DNA of 32,257 bases from Nitrospina sp. LS_NOB (GCA_001542995.1 LFLA01000017.1:1-32257), one strand, 5' to 3'. Shown: positions 1 to 8,600, counted from the stretch's first letter. Program-made: numbers and translations. Notes: generated by a model not told the origin, from the sequence alone.

Positions 1-1047
1 AGGTATATTTTTTGGGGGGGGGGGGTACTTGTTTTCCTTTTGCCTGCGCAAGTAGCGTATGCGCAGACTAATGCAGAACTTCAGACCCAGATCGAGACTG
101 AGGAAACTGCCAGAGAAGACGCGGACACTGCCCTCGACGGTCGGATCGACACTGAGCGCGATCGGATCACCACTGAGGCAACTACCAGAGCCAGCGCGGA
201 CACTGCCCTCGGCACTCGGGTCACCACTGAGACAACTGCCAGAGAAGGCGCGGACACTGCCCTCGGCGTTCGGGTCGACACTGAGCGCGATCGGATCACC
301 ACTGAGGCAACTACCAGAGCCAGCGCGGACACTGCCCTGGGCGGTCGGATCACCACTGAGACAACTACCAGAACCAGTGCGGATACTGCCCTGGGCGGTC
401 GGATCACCACTGAGACAACTGCCAGAGAAGGCGGGGACACTGCCCTCGGCAGTCAGATCGACACTGAGGAAACTACCAGAGCCAGCGCGGATACTGCCCT
501 CGGCGTTCGGGTCACCACTGAGACAACTACCAGAACCAGCGCGGATACTGCCCTCGGCGGTCGGATCACCACTGAGACAACTGCCAGAGAAGGCGGGGAC
601 ACTGCCCTCGGCAGTCAGATCGACACTGAGGAAACTACCAGAGCCACTGCGGATACTGCCCTCGGCGGTCGGATCACCACTGAGACAACTGCCAGAGAAG
701 GCAGGGACACTGCCCTCGGCAGTCAGATCGACACTGAGGAAACTACCAGAGCCAGCGCGGACACTGCCCTCGGCGGTCGGATAACTGATTTGGGGCGCAA
801 AGTACACGAATTAGAAAAAGATCTGTCGTCAGGTATAGCGCTGTCTCTGGCACTGCAGGCACCATTGGTTTCTCTGGATAAAAAGGTGAATCTGTCTCTG
901 GGTGCCGGTTACTATAATGGCGAGACCGCTGCCGCCTTTTCTTTTGGTGTCCGCATCGATGAAAACTGGTCTGTCAATGGCGGTGTCGGTTACGGGGTCA
1001 ACAGAAGGGATTTCGGCACACGTGCGGGGCTCTCCTTTGAGTTTTAA
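1..1047 (+). CDS. YadA-like trimeric autotransporter adhesin, 5' end outside window
   Basis: Probable surface adhesin of the type V (trimeric autotransporter) class. The frame is open from base 1 and encodes a hydrophobic run ending VLVFLLPAQVAYAQ, which reads as the end of a signal peptide with cleavage after AYA. The first in-window start-like codon, TTG at 40, lies inside that signal peptide and has no ribosome site, so the true start is probably upstream. Twelve 18-residue Thr/Glu/Ala-rich repeats form the stalk (bases 94-783). The last ~87 residues begin with a short coiled coil (GRKVHELEKDL) and continue as amphipathic beta strands ending in GLSFEF. This matches a YadA anchor, including the terminal aromatic residue needed for outer-membrane assembly. 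No globular head domain is seen in the window. Family assignment is strong; ligand is unknown. Confidence 0.8.
   Translation, partial: RYIFWGGGVLVFLLPAQVAYAQTNAELQTQIETEETAREDADTALDGRIDTERDRITTEATTRASADTALGTRVTTETTAREGADTALGVRVDTERDRITTEATTRASADTALGGRITTETTTRTSADTALGGRITTETTAREGGDTALGSQIDTEETTRASADTALGVRVTTETTTRTSADTALGGRITTETTAREGGDTALGSQIDTEETTRATADTALGGRITTETTAREGRDTALGSQIDTEETTRASADTALGGRITDLGRKVHELEKDLSSGIALSLALQAPLVSLDKKVNLSLGAGYYNGETAAAFSFGVRIDENWSVNGGVGYGVNRRDFGTRAGLSFEF
14..25 (+). repeat. Poly-G tract (G12) in signal-peptide coding region
   Basis: Twelve consecutive G residues follow a T-rich run. In the adhesin frame they encode Trp-Gly-Gly-Gly just before the hydrophobic core of the signal peptide. 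Tracts of this length are classic sites of slipped-strand mispairing, and a change of one or two bases would shift the adhesin out of frame. The tract sits at the very edge of the window, so a sequencing or assembly artefact cannot be excluded. Confidence 0.7.
94..783 (+). repeat. Twelve 54-bp coding repeats of the adhesin stalk
   Basis: Twelve units of 18 residues with consensus TTETTAREGADTALGGRI. Two seven-residue inserts (DTERDRI) sit before units 2 and 4. Units 6-7, 9-10 and 11-12 form a repeated pair (one ending GSQI, the next starting DTEE), pointing to duplication of two- or three-unit blocks. An 18-residue period with seven-residue inserts fits a coiled coil built from a heptad plus an 11-residue segment. 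The high DNA identity makes copy-number change by recombination likely. Confidence 0.85.
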
Positions 1048-1090
1048 ACGAGCATTATAAAACCTGGCAATGCCCTGTACGGCTCCTCGA

Positions 1091-1501
1091 GGATGACAAA
1101 CTGGCGTTTCCTGTCATGCTGAACGAGATCGCATTGTCATTCTGAACAAAAGGATGACAAACTGGCGTTTCTTGTCATGCTGAACGAGATCGCATTGTCA
1201 TTCTGAACGAGATCGCATTGTCATTCTGAATACTTCGACTTCGCTCAGCACAGGCTCCGTGAAGAATCCCCAGGTTAGTGCAAGGCGCGATCCTTCGTCG
1301 CCTTCGGCTCCTCGAGGATGACAAACTGGCGTTTCCTGTCATGCTGAACGAGATTGCATTGTCATTCTGAACGCAGTGAAGAATCTCTGCGTAAGTCGAA
1401 AAAACAGAAAAGCGCGATCCTTCGGCTCCTCAAGGATGACAAACTGGCGTTTCTTGTCATTCTGAATACTTCGACTTCGCTCAGCACAGGCTCCGTGAAG
1501 A
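1091..1501. repeat. Composite array of dispersed intergenic repeats
   Basis: This gene-free stretch holds a 57-bp module beginning GGATGACAAACTGGCGTTTC and containing GTCATGCTGAACGAGAT. Copies are at 1091-1147, 1152-1208 and 1316-1372, with a partial copy at 1434-1466. A second module beginning TACTTCGACTTCGCTCAGCA occurs at 1231 and 1467. Bases 1387-1430 (TGCGTAAGTCGAAAAAACAG onward) match the arm of the miniature elements at 8037 and 10045, and 1505-1545 matches a sub-module of the latter. Short open frames here are repeat artefacts; I see no gene between 1048 and 1582. Confidence 0.8.
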
Positions 1502-1582
1502 CGTGATGTTTCACCTAAGCTTTCGTGCCCCGCAGGGGTAATCTCGCTTTTCTGTCCCATTGAATTCGGATTTCCTTGAATA

Positions 1583-4500
1583 TTAATTAATTTCCCGCCA
1601 GGTTTTGAGTAAGGGGAAATATAATGCTTTTTTAACAGGCAGTTTCTCACCATATTTTTTCAGCACATTTTCATAGCGGTTCAATTGTTGTCTATAGCGT
1701 TGCACCTCACTATCCAAAAAGATTTCAAGGTTTTTTCCTCCGCCTTTATGGGTTCCGGTTTTGTAGTCAATGATCCATCGAATTCCATCATCCACAAAAG
1801 TGCGGTCAATGACATTTCGGATATACCGATTATCCTGAAAGAACGTCAGGGGATACTCGGAATGGGCGTCTTCATGTGAGGCTAAAATCCACTTTCCCCG
1901 CGCATCTTCAAAAACTCTGGAGAGAGCCAGAAGCCCTGAGTCCAACGCATCCTCTGCTTGCTCAAGGGGCAACCCCTCACCCAGAAGCGCTGATTTGAAA
2001 TTGGGCTTCAAATTTTCAATTCTTTCTTCAGACCAGGTTTCCAGGCCTTCGACGGCTATATCATGCAGGCAACGGTGTAAGACGTTTCCCAGGCAACGCG
2101 CCGTATTTCCTGCCCAATAGTATTCCGGCTCACTATATTTTTCATCTTCGATGTCGACCACCTGTCCCTCAATAATAGGGTCCGCTGCAATTGGAAATGA
2201 AAAGTCGATGGGCAGGCGATGAATGGAATGCGTTTCTGTTGGTAGTTGATCGGGTTCTACAGGACTCGTTTCCGTAGCCTCACTCAGCTTGTCCAGCCAT
2301 TCTTCTTTTATATGTGGCCATAGTTTATTCAGTAAGGATTTGGAATGGGGCTTCCATTTTTCTTCCCTGGAAGGTTCCAAATGGCCAAACAGGTGCAGTT
2401 GCGACTTGGCCCTTGTTGCGGCGACATAGAGGAGCCTTAAAGTTTCATATTCCTCTTTTTCTTTATTCAGGTCTGACAAAAACTCATAGAGAGGTGAAGT
2501 CTCACCGCCCTTTTCCTCAATGGGGGCGAGTAACAGGCCATCGCCATGTGGCATCCAGTAAACCAGACGCTTCTCATCCCCTTTGATGCGTTTGCCAAGG
2601 CCGGGCAAAATGACAAAATCAAACTCCAGGCCTTTGGCCTTGTGCATGGTCATGATCTGTACGGCATTATCGGGAACCGCCAAAGGGCTGGCATACAGGT
2701 CCTTCAGAATTTGGTCAAAATTTTCGAATTGTTCCTCCTGCCCGGAAGCGATGATTTCTTCAACCTTATTAAAAAATACTTCAATGTCATCAGGGCTGGT
2801 TCCCTGTAGGCAGGCGGGCCCGCCCAGCCTGATCCAACAGGCTTCCAGCCCATCGCGGAAATTTTGATCGCTAAAACCGTTTAGAAAATGATACATATTA
2901 TGAACAAGATTTTGCGCCCTTTTTTGTCCGTCTTCACTAAGAAGCCCGATGCGGGAGGGGTCGTTGAGCAGGAACCAGACCGGCGTTGTCCTATCCAGTT
3001 CCACCAAGGCATGGATATCGGTCAAAGATAATCCGCACCAGGGTGCTCTTAAAATCGATAGCCAGGCAGTTCGGTCGCCGGGAAAACGCAGGGCTCGGAG
3101 CAGGGACAGCAGGTCGATAATCGCCGGCCGGTCTGTGAGAGAGTCGATGGCCTCGGCCTTGAATGCAACACCCGATTTGTTAAAATGTCTCACAATAGAA
3201 GTGAGATGGGTTCGCCCTCGGACCAGAATGGCCTGGCTCATTGTCGGATATTGCTGTTGCAGGTCCTTGACCAGCACTGTGATCTTCTGTGCTTCTTCCT
3301 CAGAAATGGCATGGCTATCATCGTGGTGTGGAACAGGATGATACAACACGCCGGGATGCATGGTCTCCTCTTTCACTGCTGACGACGGGGTATAGGAAAT
3401 GGCTCCAAGATCGGGGTCGTTATGCTCTGGAAAGATTTTTTGAAAGCAGGTGTTGATCCAGTCGACCAGGTTTTTTTGTGAGCGGAAGTTGGACTCCAGG
3501 GACAGGGGTTTTAATCGTAAAGTACCAAGGCCTCGCTCCTGAGTTTTGATGAATAGACCCACCTCGGCATCCCTGAATCGGTAAATGGATTGTTTGGGGT
3601 CGCCAACAATGAACAGGGTTCTGCCATCTTCATCGCTCCACTCGGATGTGAGTTTACGCAATAGCTCTTCCTGCTTGAAAGAGGTGTCCTGATATTCATC
3701 CACCAGAATATGATGGATTTTGCAATCGAGATAAAAAAGTAAATCGGTGGGATGTTCCTCCCCATCTTTATCCTTCTGAACCAGGCCGCTGATGGCGGAC
3801 AGGGAAATTTCAGTGAAGTCTGTGATTTGCCTGGATGAAAAAACATCTTTCAGCCTTTTATTGATCTCTGCCAAAAGGCGAATGGTGGATTTCAGTAAAT
3901 CCCATTGCATATTTGTGAAATGGCCTCGTGGAAGTTTTTTTACTCTAGCCAGAGCCACGAGAAGGGCAGGGTTCTCTTGCAGAGCGTTTACCAACTCCAC
4001 AAAATCATTTTTCATTTTTTTTGCACCGGCATCTTTGTCTGCTGGAAAACCCAACCGCACATCGGGTTTTTTTCTACAGGTATTGGTTTGCGTCAAAAAA
4101 AGATGGGCCAACCCTTTCCAGATTTTCAGACTGTCGACCATGGTGTCCGGAAAGTTCGGAAGATTCGCAAGACAGGCGCAGGGATGGGAAGGATCATCAA
4201 TATTACTGCCCGAGTAATTGCCCAGCCGCAAAATATTTTTCTGCATTTCCGGACTGAACAAACCCTCCAACTCACCCAGCCGGGATTGAATCAAACCTCC
4301 CAGGGTTTGTTCCAGTTCCTGTCGGGCGTTTTCATTCAATGGATGCGTTTTCAGGTTTTCACGCGGATCGAAAAACGAGATCATCCATTGGTCCCTTCTG
4401 TCCAAAAGCTGGACGATTCTTTTTATGAAATCTTCCTTGGAGTTGTCAATATGCCGGAGAATGTTCCGCACCAGTACGCCATAGGGATTGGTCTCGCTTT

Positions 4501-5278
4501 CTGTCAGGCTGAGGATGCTTCGGGCTGTTTCCCGATAAAGGCTGCTGGCATTTTCCTGAATGTCCAGACCCGCACCCATCCGGGATAGCAAAGGCATTCG
4601 ACGGGTTAAAGAAGAACAAAATGAGTCAATGGTCACAATTCTCAGGCGGGCCGGGTTACTCATCAGCTTCCAGTCCCGTGCTTGATCCTGCTCAAGAACT
4701 TTTCGAGCCAGTTCCCAGGTCTCTCTGGCGTGGGTTTGCTCGGAACGCGGAGAACCTCCGCTAGCAACTTGCGAAGTCTTTTTACTGAGCTCAAACTGTG
4801 TCGACGGCTCAACGAACCCTTGCTCATTGCCTCCACGGCTAGTGGGCGGAGAACCTCCGCTAGCAACTTGCGAAGTCTTTTTACTGAGCTCAAACTGTGT
4901 CGACGGCTCAACGAACCTTTGCTCATTGCCTCCACGGCTAGTGGGCGGAGAACCTCCGCTAGCAACTTGCGAAGTCTTTTTACTGAGCTCAAACTGTGTC
5001 GACGGCTCAACGAACCTTTGCTCATTGCCTCCACGGCTAGTGGGTTGCTGGGTTTGGGCTTCGGTGAGGGCGGAAAAAATTCTTTCCTTCATTTCTGCGG
5101 CGGCTTTTCGGGTAAAAGTCATCGCCAGAATTTCTTCCGGAAAGTTTGCCAGTCCCAATAATTTCAGATAACGTTGGATGAGCAATTCGGTTTTCCCTGA
5201 TCCTGCCGGGGCCTGAACGATAAAAGACTGGTCGGGTTCCAGGGCTTGTCTTCTTATTTCTTCATCGGCCAGTTTCAA
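1583..5278 (-). CDS. addA: AddA-like UvrD/Rep-family helicase-nuclease
   Basis: Helicase subunit of a probable AddAB-type double-strand-break resection enzyme. About 1231 residues from a TTG start at 5278. This start is chosen because GGAGGA lies about seven bases upstream and TTG overlaps the TGA of the upstream nuclease gene; a longer frame to 5344 lacks this support. SF1 helicase motifs are visible: Walker A APAGSGKT (23-30), MTFTRKAAAEM (53-63), DEYQDTS (527-533), VGDPKQSIYRFRD, LESNFRS, MTMHKAKGLEFD and LLYVAATRAKSQ. A C-terminal RecB-like nuclease domain has GNVLHRCLH and DYKTG near 1171. Residues 79-177 are three copies of a 33-residue repeat placed right after the first helicase motifs. 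They appear to be an inserted element, not part of the family fold. Confidence 0.9.
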   Translation of the reverse strand: MKLADEEIRRQALEPDQSFIVQAPAGSGKTELLIQRYLKLLGLANFPEEILAMTFTRKAAAEMKERIFSALTEAQTQQPTSRGGNEQRFVEPSTQFELSKKTSQVASGGSPPTSRGGNEQRFVEPSTQFELSKKTSQVASGGSPPTSRGGNEQGFVEPSTQFELSKKTSQVASGGSPRSEQTHARETWELARKVLEQDQARDWKLMSNPARLRIVTIDSFCSSLTRRMPLLSRMGAGLDIQENASSLYRETARSILSLTESETNPYGVLVRNILRHIDNSKEDFIKRIVQLLDRRDQWMISFFDPRENLKTHPLNENARQELEQTLGGLIQSRLGELEGLFSPEMQKNILRLGNYSGSNIDDPSHPCACLANLPNFPDTMVDSLKIWKGLAHLFLTQTNTCRKKPDVRLGFPADKDAGAKKMKNDFVELVNALQENPALLVALARVKKLPRGHFTNMQWDLLKSTIRLLAEINKRLKDVFSSRQITDFTEISLSAISGLVQKDKDGEEHPTDLLFYLDCKIHHILVDEYQDTSFKQEELLRKLTSEWSDEDGRTLFIVGDPKQSIYRFRDAEVGLFIKTQERGLGTLRLKPLSLESNFRSQKNLVDWINTCFQKIFPEHNDPDLGAISYTPSSAVKEETMHPGVLYHPVPHHDDSHAISEEEAQKITVLVKDLQQQYPTMSQAILVRGRTHLTSIVRHFNKSGVAFKAEAIDSLTDRPAIIDLLSLLRALRFPGDRTAWLSILRAPWCGLSLTDIHALVELDRTTPVWFLLNDPSRIGLLSEDGQKRAQNLVHNMYHFLNGFSDQNFRDGLEACWIRLGGPACLQGTSPDDIEVFFNKVEEIIASGQEEQFENFDQILKDLYASPLAVPDNAVQIMTMHKAKGLEFDFVILPGLGKRIKGDEKRLVYWMPHGDGLLLAPIEEKGGETSPLYEFLSDLNKEKEEYETLRLLYVAATRAKSQLHLFGHLEPSREEKWKPHSKSLLNKLWPHIKEEWLDKLSEATETSPVEPDQLPTETHSIHRLPIDFSFPIAADPIIEGQVVDIEDEKYSEPEYYWAGNTARCLGNVLHRCLHDIAVEGLETWSEERIENLKPNFKSALLGEGLPLEQAEDALDSGLLALSRVFEDARGKWILASHEDAHSEYPLTFFQDNRYIRNVIDRTFVDDGIRWIIDYKTGTHKGGGKNLEIFLDSEVQRYRQQLNRYENVLKKYGEKLPVKKALYFPLLKTWREIN
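4748..5044. repeat. Three tandem 99-bp palindromic elements in frame within addA
   Basis: Three nearly identical 99-bp units start at 4748, 4847 and 4946. Each begins with the hairpin CGGAG-AAC-CTCCG and ends with the hairpin CCAC-GGCTA-GTGG. Read on the minus strand each adds 33 residues (motifs TSRGGNEQ, FVEPSTQFELSKK, SQVASGG) without a stop. A related 98-bp copy with both hairpins conserved is intergenic at 26214-26311, so this is a dispersed element that invaded the gene and multiplied. Confidence 0.85.
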
Positions 5279-7944
5279 GGGGCGTCCTCCGGGGTTTCCA
5301 GATGGCGAGTGGCCTGAATTCTGCAAAGAGAACCAAACTCGCAATGCCGACAGGGTTCGCCCTTATTGATAGGCGAAACCTGGTGACTTCCCTGTAGGAA
5401 CTCATCGGCGACAGCGTTTAAATTATTCTTCCAGGAATCCAGCAACTCTTCCCATGAGGAATATCCGCTGGCTTTGGTAAAATCCTTGTTTTTGAATTGC
5501 CCAAGAGGCAGGTCCGGGATGGTGGTGCCCTTGAACTCGGGTTTACCGATCATCAGATGGCCATACGCCAGGCCTGCGGGAGATTTGGTTAGCGCATAAA
5601 GGGGCAACTGTGGTGCGCGTATTTTTTCTGCAAACCAGTCTGCCGTTTTTGCTTCCCTTCCTGTCTTGTAGTCGATCAATAGTAAACCCTTGCCGGGAAT
5701 TTCATCAATGCGATCGATTCTTAATTTAAGCTTTATTCCAGACAGGTTTATTTCAACACCTTCCTCGGTTTTGAGCACCTTAAAATCGGGTCGTTTTAGT
5801 TCCACATCGCGCAGCCAGTCGTGGATGACCCGCACGTTCCGTTCTATTTCCAGTTGGTTGAATTGTGTTTGGCCGGCGGTGCGCTCCGAACAAAGCTTGA
5901 GGGCTTCCCGCACACACTGTTCAACGCGTTTTTCCAGCAGGCCGTCATGGAAAAGATTTAAAAGGTTTTTCAGGCTGGAGGTTTTGGCCCAAAAAAGTTC
6001 CAGAGCTTTATGGATAACGTTGCCGCGATCCAGATTGTCAAAGTCCACTTCCGGTGATTGGTATCGATCACTGTTCAAACGGTGGCGGGCAAAAGCCCGA
6101 AAGGGGCATTCCACCTGATCCTTAAGCAGGGCATATCCGGATGAAATACCCTGCGTCTCGAATAGACTTTTTTCAGAATCGGTTGCGGGTAAAAATGCGG
6201 GTTCGGTGAATTCCTCCAGATCATTCAAGGACCGAACTTGATCCTTGATTCGCCTGGAAGGGCGGGGAGGCTCGTCACTCTTTGGGAACTTCTTTATCAA
6301 GGGGCTTATTTCCAGATCCATATCTCCTTCATGGAGGGGGAAACTGAAGTGGACATCCGGTGCCGCCATCAACAGGCGACTCAGGGATTGCTCGGCAAAT
6401 TTTAATTCCCGCTGTGGATTGGAACGCGGGATGGAAAATTTGCTGCGGATTTCGTAGGGAATGAAAGGGTTGGGTTCGGGGTGGGCGGGGAGCGCTTCGC
6501 TATGGCAACCCATGACCCACAAATGGTCAAATTGCATTCCGGATGATTCGAGAAGGCCAATGACCTGAATGGAATGCTCCGGTGTTTTGGTCTGGAAGGC
6601 TTTGCTTCGAGTTATGTTGGTGAGATGATTCAAGGCTTCCAGTCTGTTAATGGGGCCGAGAATCTGGTTCAGGGAGCAAAGCTCATTCAAACAATCTTTC
6701 CAGGCTTCAAAAGCCTGATACCGTTTCGATAAAACGGATTGTTGATCTGCCATCGATTTTCCCGGCCAACCTGTGGTTTTTAAAAACTCCGATAATTCCT
6801 CTGCCCACTTTCCCGGTAACAATCTTTTGTTGTTCAGGGTCCAGGATTTCAGACCCTCTACCAGCCGGTCGATTTGAGGGATGCTGCCATAAATTAAAGG
6901 GAATCGATCAAGAGGGATGGAGAGAATTCTTTTTCTTCTCAGCTTGCGTTCCAGATCGGATATTTCCTGAGTGGGAGGAAACTCAAAACTCAAAAAGGGG
7001 CTCTGGATGAATGACAGGAACGTGCCGACAGGAACAGTGGCTGTTTTCACGGTCAACAGGTCCAGTGCCAGTTTGATCATGGGTTCCTGAGACAATGGGG
7101 AAGCCAGCGAAATATTAAATGGCAAAACCTGCTCGTCCAGAGTGAAAATAGATTCAGGAACCAGTTCTGCCGCCAACTCGCGTTTTAGAAGCGCGCGATA
7201 TTTTTCCAGCTCCGGCACAACGATGCCGATACGTTTTCCCGGTTGAAATATTGACCTTACCCAACGGGCACAAGCTTCGGCTTCTCCCTGTCGGTTTTCG
7301 TATTCCCGGACCCGGGCTGTTTTGTCATTGAGTTTGTCCTCCAGAATTTCGGGGTCGGGTACCGGTGAAAGGAAATCAACACGGGTGCCTTTTTCGCGAA
7401 GAAAATCTAGAAAAACTTTCAGTTGCGGACTTTGTTCTTCGAATCCCATTACACGAAGAGAGGGAGGGATGGGTATCTTCCCCTCCTGCATGGAGTTTCT
7501 CACTGCGTCCATAAGTATGCAGGGGTCCAAAGCACCTAGCGAAGCAAGGCGTTTTTCATATTTTTTTGTCCACCACAGGAAGATTTTGGCCTCATCGGTC
7601 AGTTCATAAAGTCTGGGATTCCGGGGGAGGTCGTATTCATGAATCAGGGCAAAGGCCTTACTGGTCTGAGAGGCTACACCTTGAAGATGAAGAAGGTCAA
7701 GACGGGCTGAGTCCTGCGCTATGATTTGTTCCCAGATTTTTTCACATTGCAAATCGCTGAGGAGATACCGGGTCGGCCATGATTCGATCCAGACATCGCG
7801 CAACCAGGATGAGAAGGCAAATATCTGTGGAGTCAACCAGGCTTTTTCTCCGGCTTGTTTCTTCTGCTCATCCTGTTCCAGTAAAAGCCAGCGGGCCAGA
7901 CGGCTGTTGACGGTCAGTGTGAGAGTGTTTTCAGTAGGGGTCAT
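5275..7944 (-). CDS. addB: AddB-like PD-(D/E)XK nuclease, probable DNA repair protein
   Basis: Partner of the downstream AddA-like helicase, with which it overlaps by four bases. 889 residues. The N-terminal part (LTVNSRLARWLLLEQ, then ~550 residues) resembles the inactivated-helicase-like region of AddB and of the proteobacterial 'probable DNA repair protein' family. The C-terminal nuclease domain shows GNVIHKALELFW (His near 646), IDRIDE, and LLLIDYKTGR (Asp 758, Lys 760). Four cysteines bracket it: Cys614 in ECPFRAF and Cys865, 868 and 874 in CRHCEFGSLC. This is the arrangement that binds the Fe-S cluster in AddB enzymes. All key residues are present, so the two genes should form a complete enzyme with two nuclease sites. 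The ATG at 7944 has only a weak ribosome site. Confidence 0.85.
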   Translation of the reverse strand: MTPTENTLTLTVNSRLARWLLLEQDEQKKQAGEKAWLTPQIFAFSSWLRDVWIESWPTRYLLSDLQCEKIWEQIIAQDSARLDLLHLQGVASQTSKAFALIHEYDLPRNPRLYELTDEAKIFLWWTKKYEKRLASLGALDPCILMDAVRNSMQEGKIPIPPSLRVMGFEEQSPQLKVFLDFLREKGTRVDFLSPVPDPEILEDKLNDKTARVREYENRQGEAEACARWVRSIFQPGKRIGIVVPELEKYRALLKRELAAELVPESIFTLDEQVLPFNISLASPLSQEPMIKLALDLLTVKTATVPVGTFLSFIQSPFLSFEFPPTQEISDLERKLRRKRILSIPLDRFPLIYGSIPQIDRLVEGLKSWTLNNKRLLPGKWAEELSEFLKTTGWPGKSMADQQSVLSKRYQAFEAWKDCLNELCSLNQILGPINRLEALNHLTNITRSKAFQTKTPEHSIQVIGLLESSGMQFDHLWVMGCHSEALPAHPEPNPFIPYEIRSKFSIPRSNPQRELKFAEQSLSRLLMAAPDVHFSFPLHEGDMDLEISPLIKKFPKSDEPPRPSRRIKDQVRSLNDLEEFTEPAFLPATDSEKSLFETQGISSGYALLKDQVECPFRAFARHRLNSDRYQSPEVDFDNLDRGNVIHKALELFWAKTSSLKNLLNLFHDGLLEKRVEQCVREALKLCSERTAGQTQFNQLEIERNVRVIHDWLRDVELKRPDFKVLKTEEGVEINLSGIKLKLRIDRIDEIPGKGLLLIDYKTGREAKTADWFAEKIRAPQLPLYALTKSPAGLAYGHLMIGKPEFKGTTIPDLPLGQFKNKDFTKASGYSSWEELLDSWKNNLNAVADEFLQGSHQVSPINKGEPCRHCEFGSLCRIQATRHLETPEDAP

Positions 7945-8036
7945 ATATGAAGGGGAAATTTAAAGGAAAAACTCCAGCCATTTTAATACTATTTACCACA
8001 GATCAACTTATTTATTTGACTCCTCTCCCATGGAGG

Positions 8037-8165
8037 GAGACCTTTGCATAACCCCGAGATTCTTCGTCACGTTGTTCCTCAGAATGACAAAACAGCCCTT
8101 TATTGTCATGCTGAGCTTGTCGAAGCATCTCGTTTTTCTGCTTTATCGACTTACGCAAAGGTCTC
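8037..8165. mobile_element. MITE-like miniature inverted-repeat element, copy 1
   Basis: A 129-bp non-coding element bounded by GAGACCTTTGCATAA and TTACGCAAAGGTCTC, which are reverse complements except for one base. The interior is an imperfect palindrome in which GAGATTCTTCG and CAGAATGACA on the left face GTCATGCTGAGC and TCGAAGCATCTCG on the right. No target duplication can be seen at its ends. The same ends bound the element at 10045-10209. Confidence 0.75.
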
Positions 8166-8552
8166 TTTAATGGGTGAAAAACTTCCGCTTTTTTCCGGGC
8201 AGAAACGGTTAAGAAACTGGAAAAAGCAGGTTGAAAGCTTGTCCGCCAGAAGGGGTTGCATATGATGATGACCCGACCTGATTACTTGTATACACTTTCC
8301 ATTCCCCGGCATAAAGAGCTTGGCCGGGGCTTTTAAAGAAGCTTCTTTGCCAAGCCAACCTCACTCCAAAAGAATTTATAGATTTGTAGTACTTGTGGTC
8401 ATCACCCTAATACCAAATTCCCCCAACCCATCGAACAAAAAAACACTGGTGGTTAATCACCCCGGCCCTTTTTAAAAAAGAGGGAACCAAAAAATCAACC
8501 CCCTCAGCCCCCCTTGACAGGGGAAAGATTATTAAAGTATTGCGCCTGGGTG
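8166..8552. other. Gene-free stretch with hairpin and G/C-run repeat
   Basis: Nothing here reads as a convincing gene. A 31-codon open frame starting ATGGGTGAAAAACTTCCG at about 8170 may be a remnant. A C/G-run repeat at 8498-8523 (CCCCTCAGCCCCCCTTGACA) recurs in reverse complement near 16895-16925. The rest looks like decaying non-coding sequence. Confidence 0.5.
8304..8334 (+). terminator. Terminator-like hairpin with no obvious gene before it
   Basis: CCCCGGC at 8304-8310 pairs perfectly with GCCGGGG at 8323-8329 around a 12-base loop and is followed by CTTTT. It has the shape of a rho-independent terminator on the plus strand. No plus-strand gene is recognised just upstream, so it may end a short RNA or be a relic. 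Confidence 0.4.
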
Positions 8553-8600
8553 CTCGGCCTGCTTTATGGGCAATGCAGTGCTGGCCTCACGCCGAGTGGC
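8553..8600. repeat. Possible degenerate copy of the addA palindromic element
   Basis: CTCGGCC, then a GCAATGCAGTG stretch, then CTCACGCCGAGTGG resemble the 3' half of the element at 26214-26311 (CTCGGCC, ATTGCTCATTGG, CCACGCCAAGTGG) in the same order and at similar spacing. The 5' hairpin is missing. It lies just downstream of the moaE stop codon. Confidence 0.35.

Noticed and set aside
94-783. CRISPR-like array
   Set aside because: Repeats are contiguous coding units without unique spacers and continue in frame into a beta-barrel anchor.
59-784. Long alternative frames on both strands across the adhesin repeats
   Set aside because: The 54-bp unit has no stops in several frames, so repetition extends them automatically. 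Only the first frame gives a signal peptide and a membrane anchor.
3792-4588. Plus-strand open frames up to 227 codons within addA
   Set aside because: They are antisense shadows of well-conserved helicase coding sequence, with no own family resemblance.
5279-5344. Longer AddA start inside addB
   Set aside because: The extra 22 residues show no helicase similarity, while the TTG at 5278 has a strong ribosome site and a stop-start overlap.
8044-8265. Open frame of 73 codons over the miniature element
   Set aside because: Most of it is the non-coding element; the remaining 31 codons lack a recognisable family.
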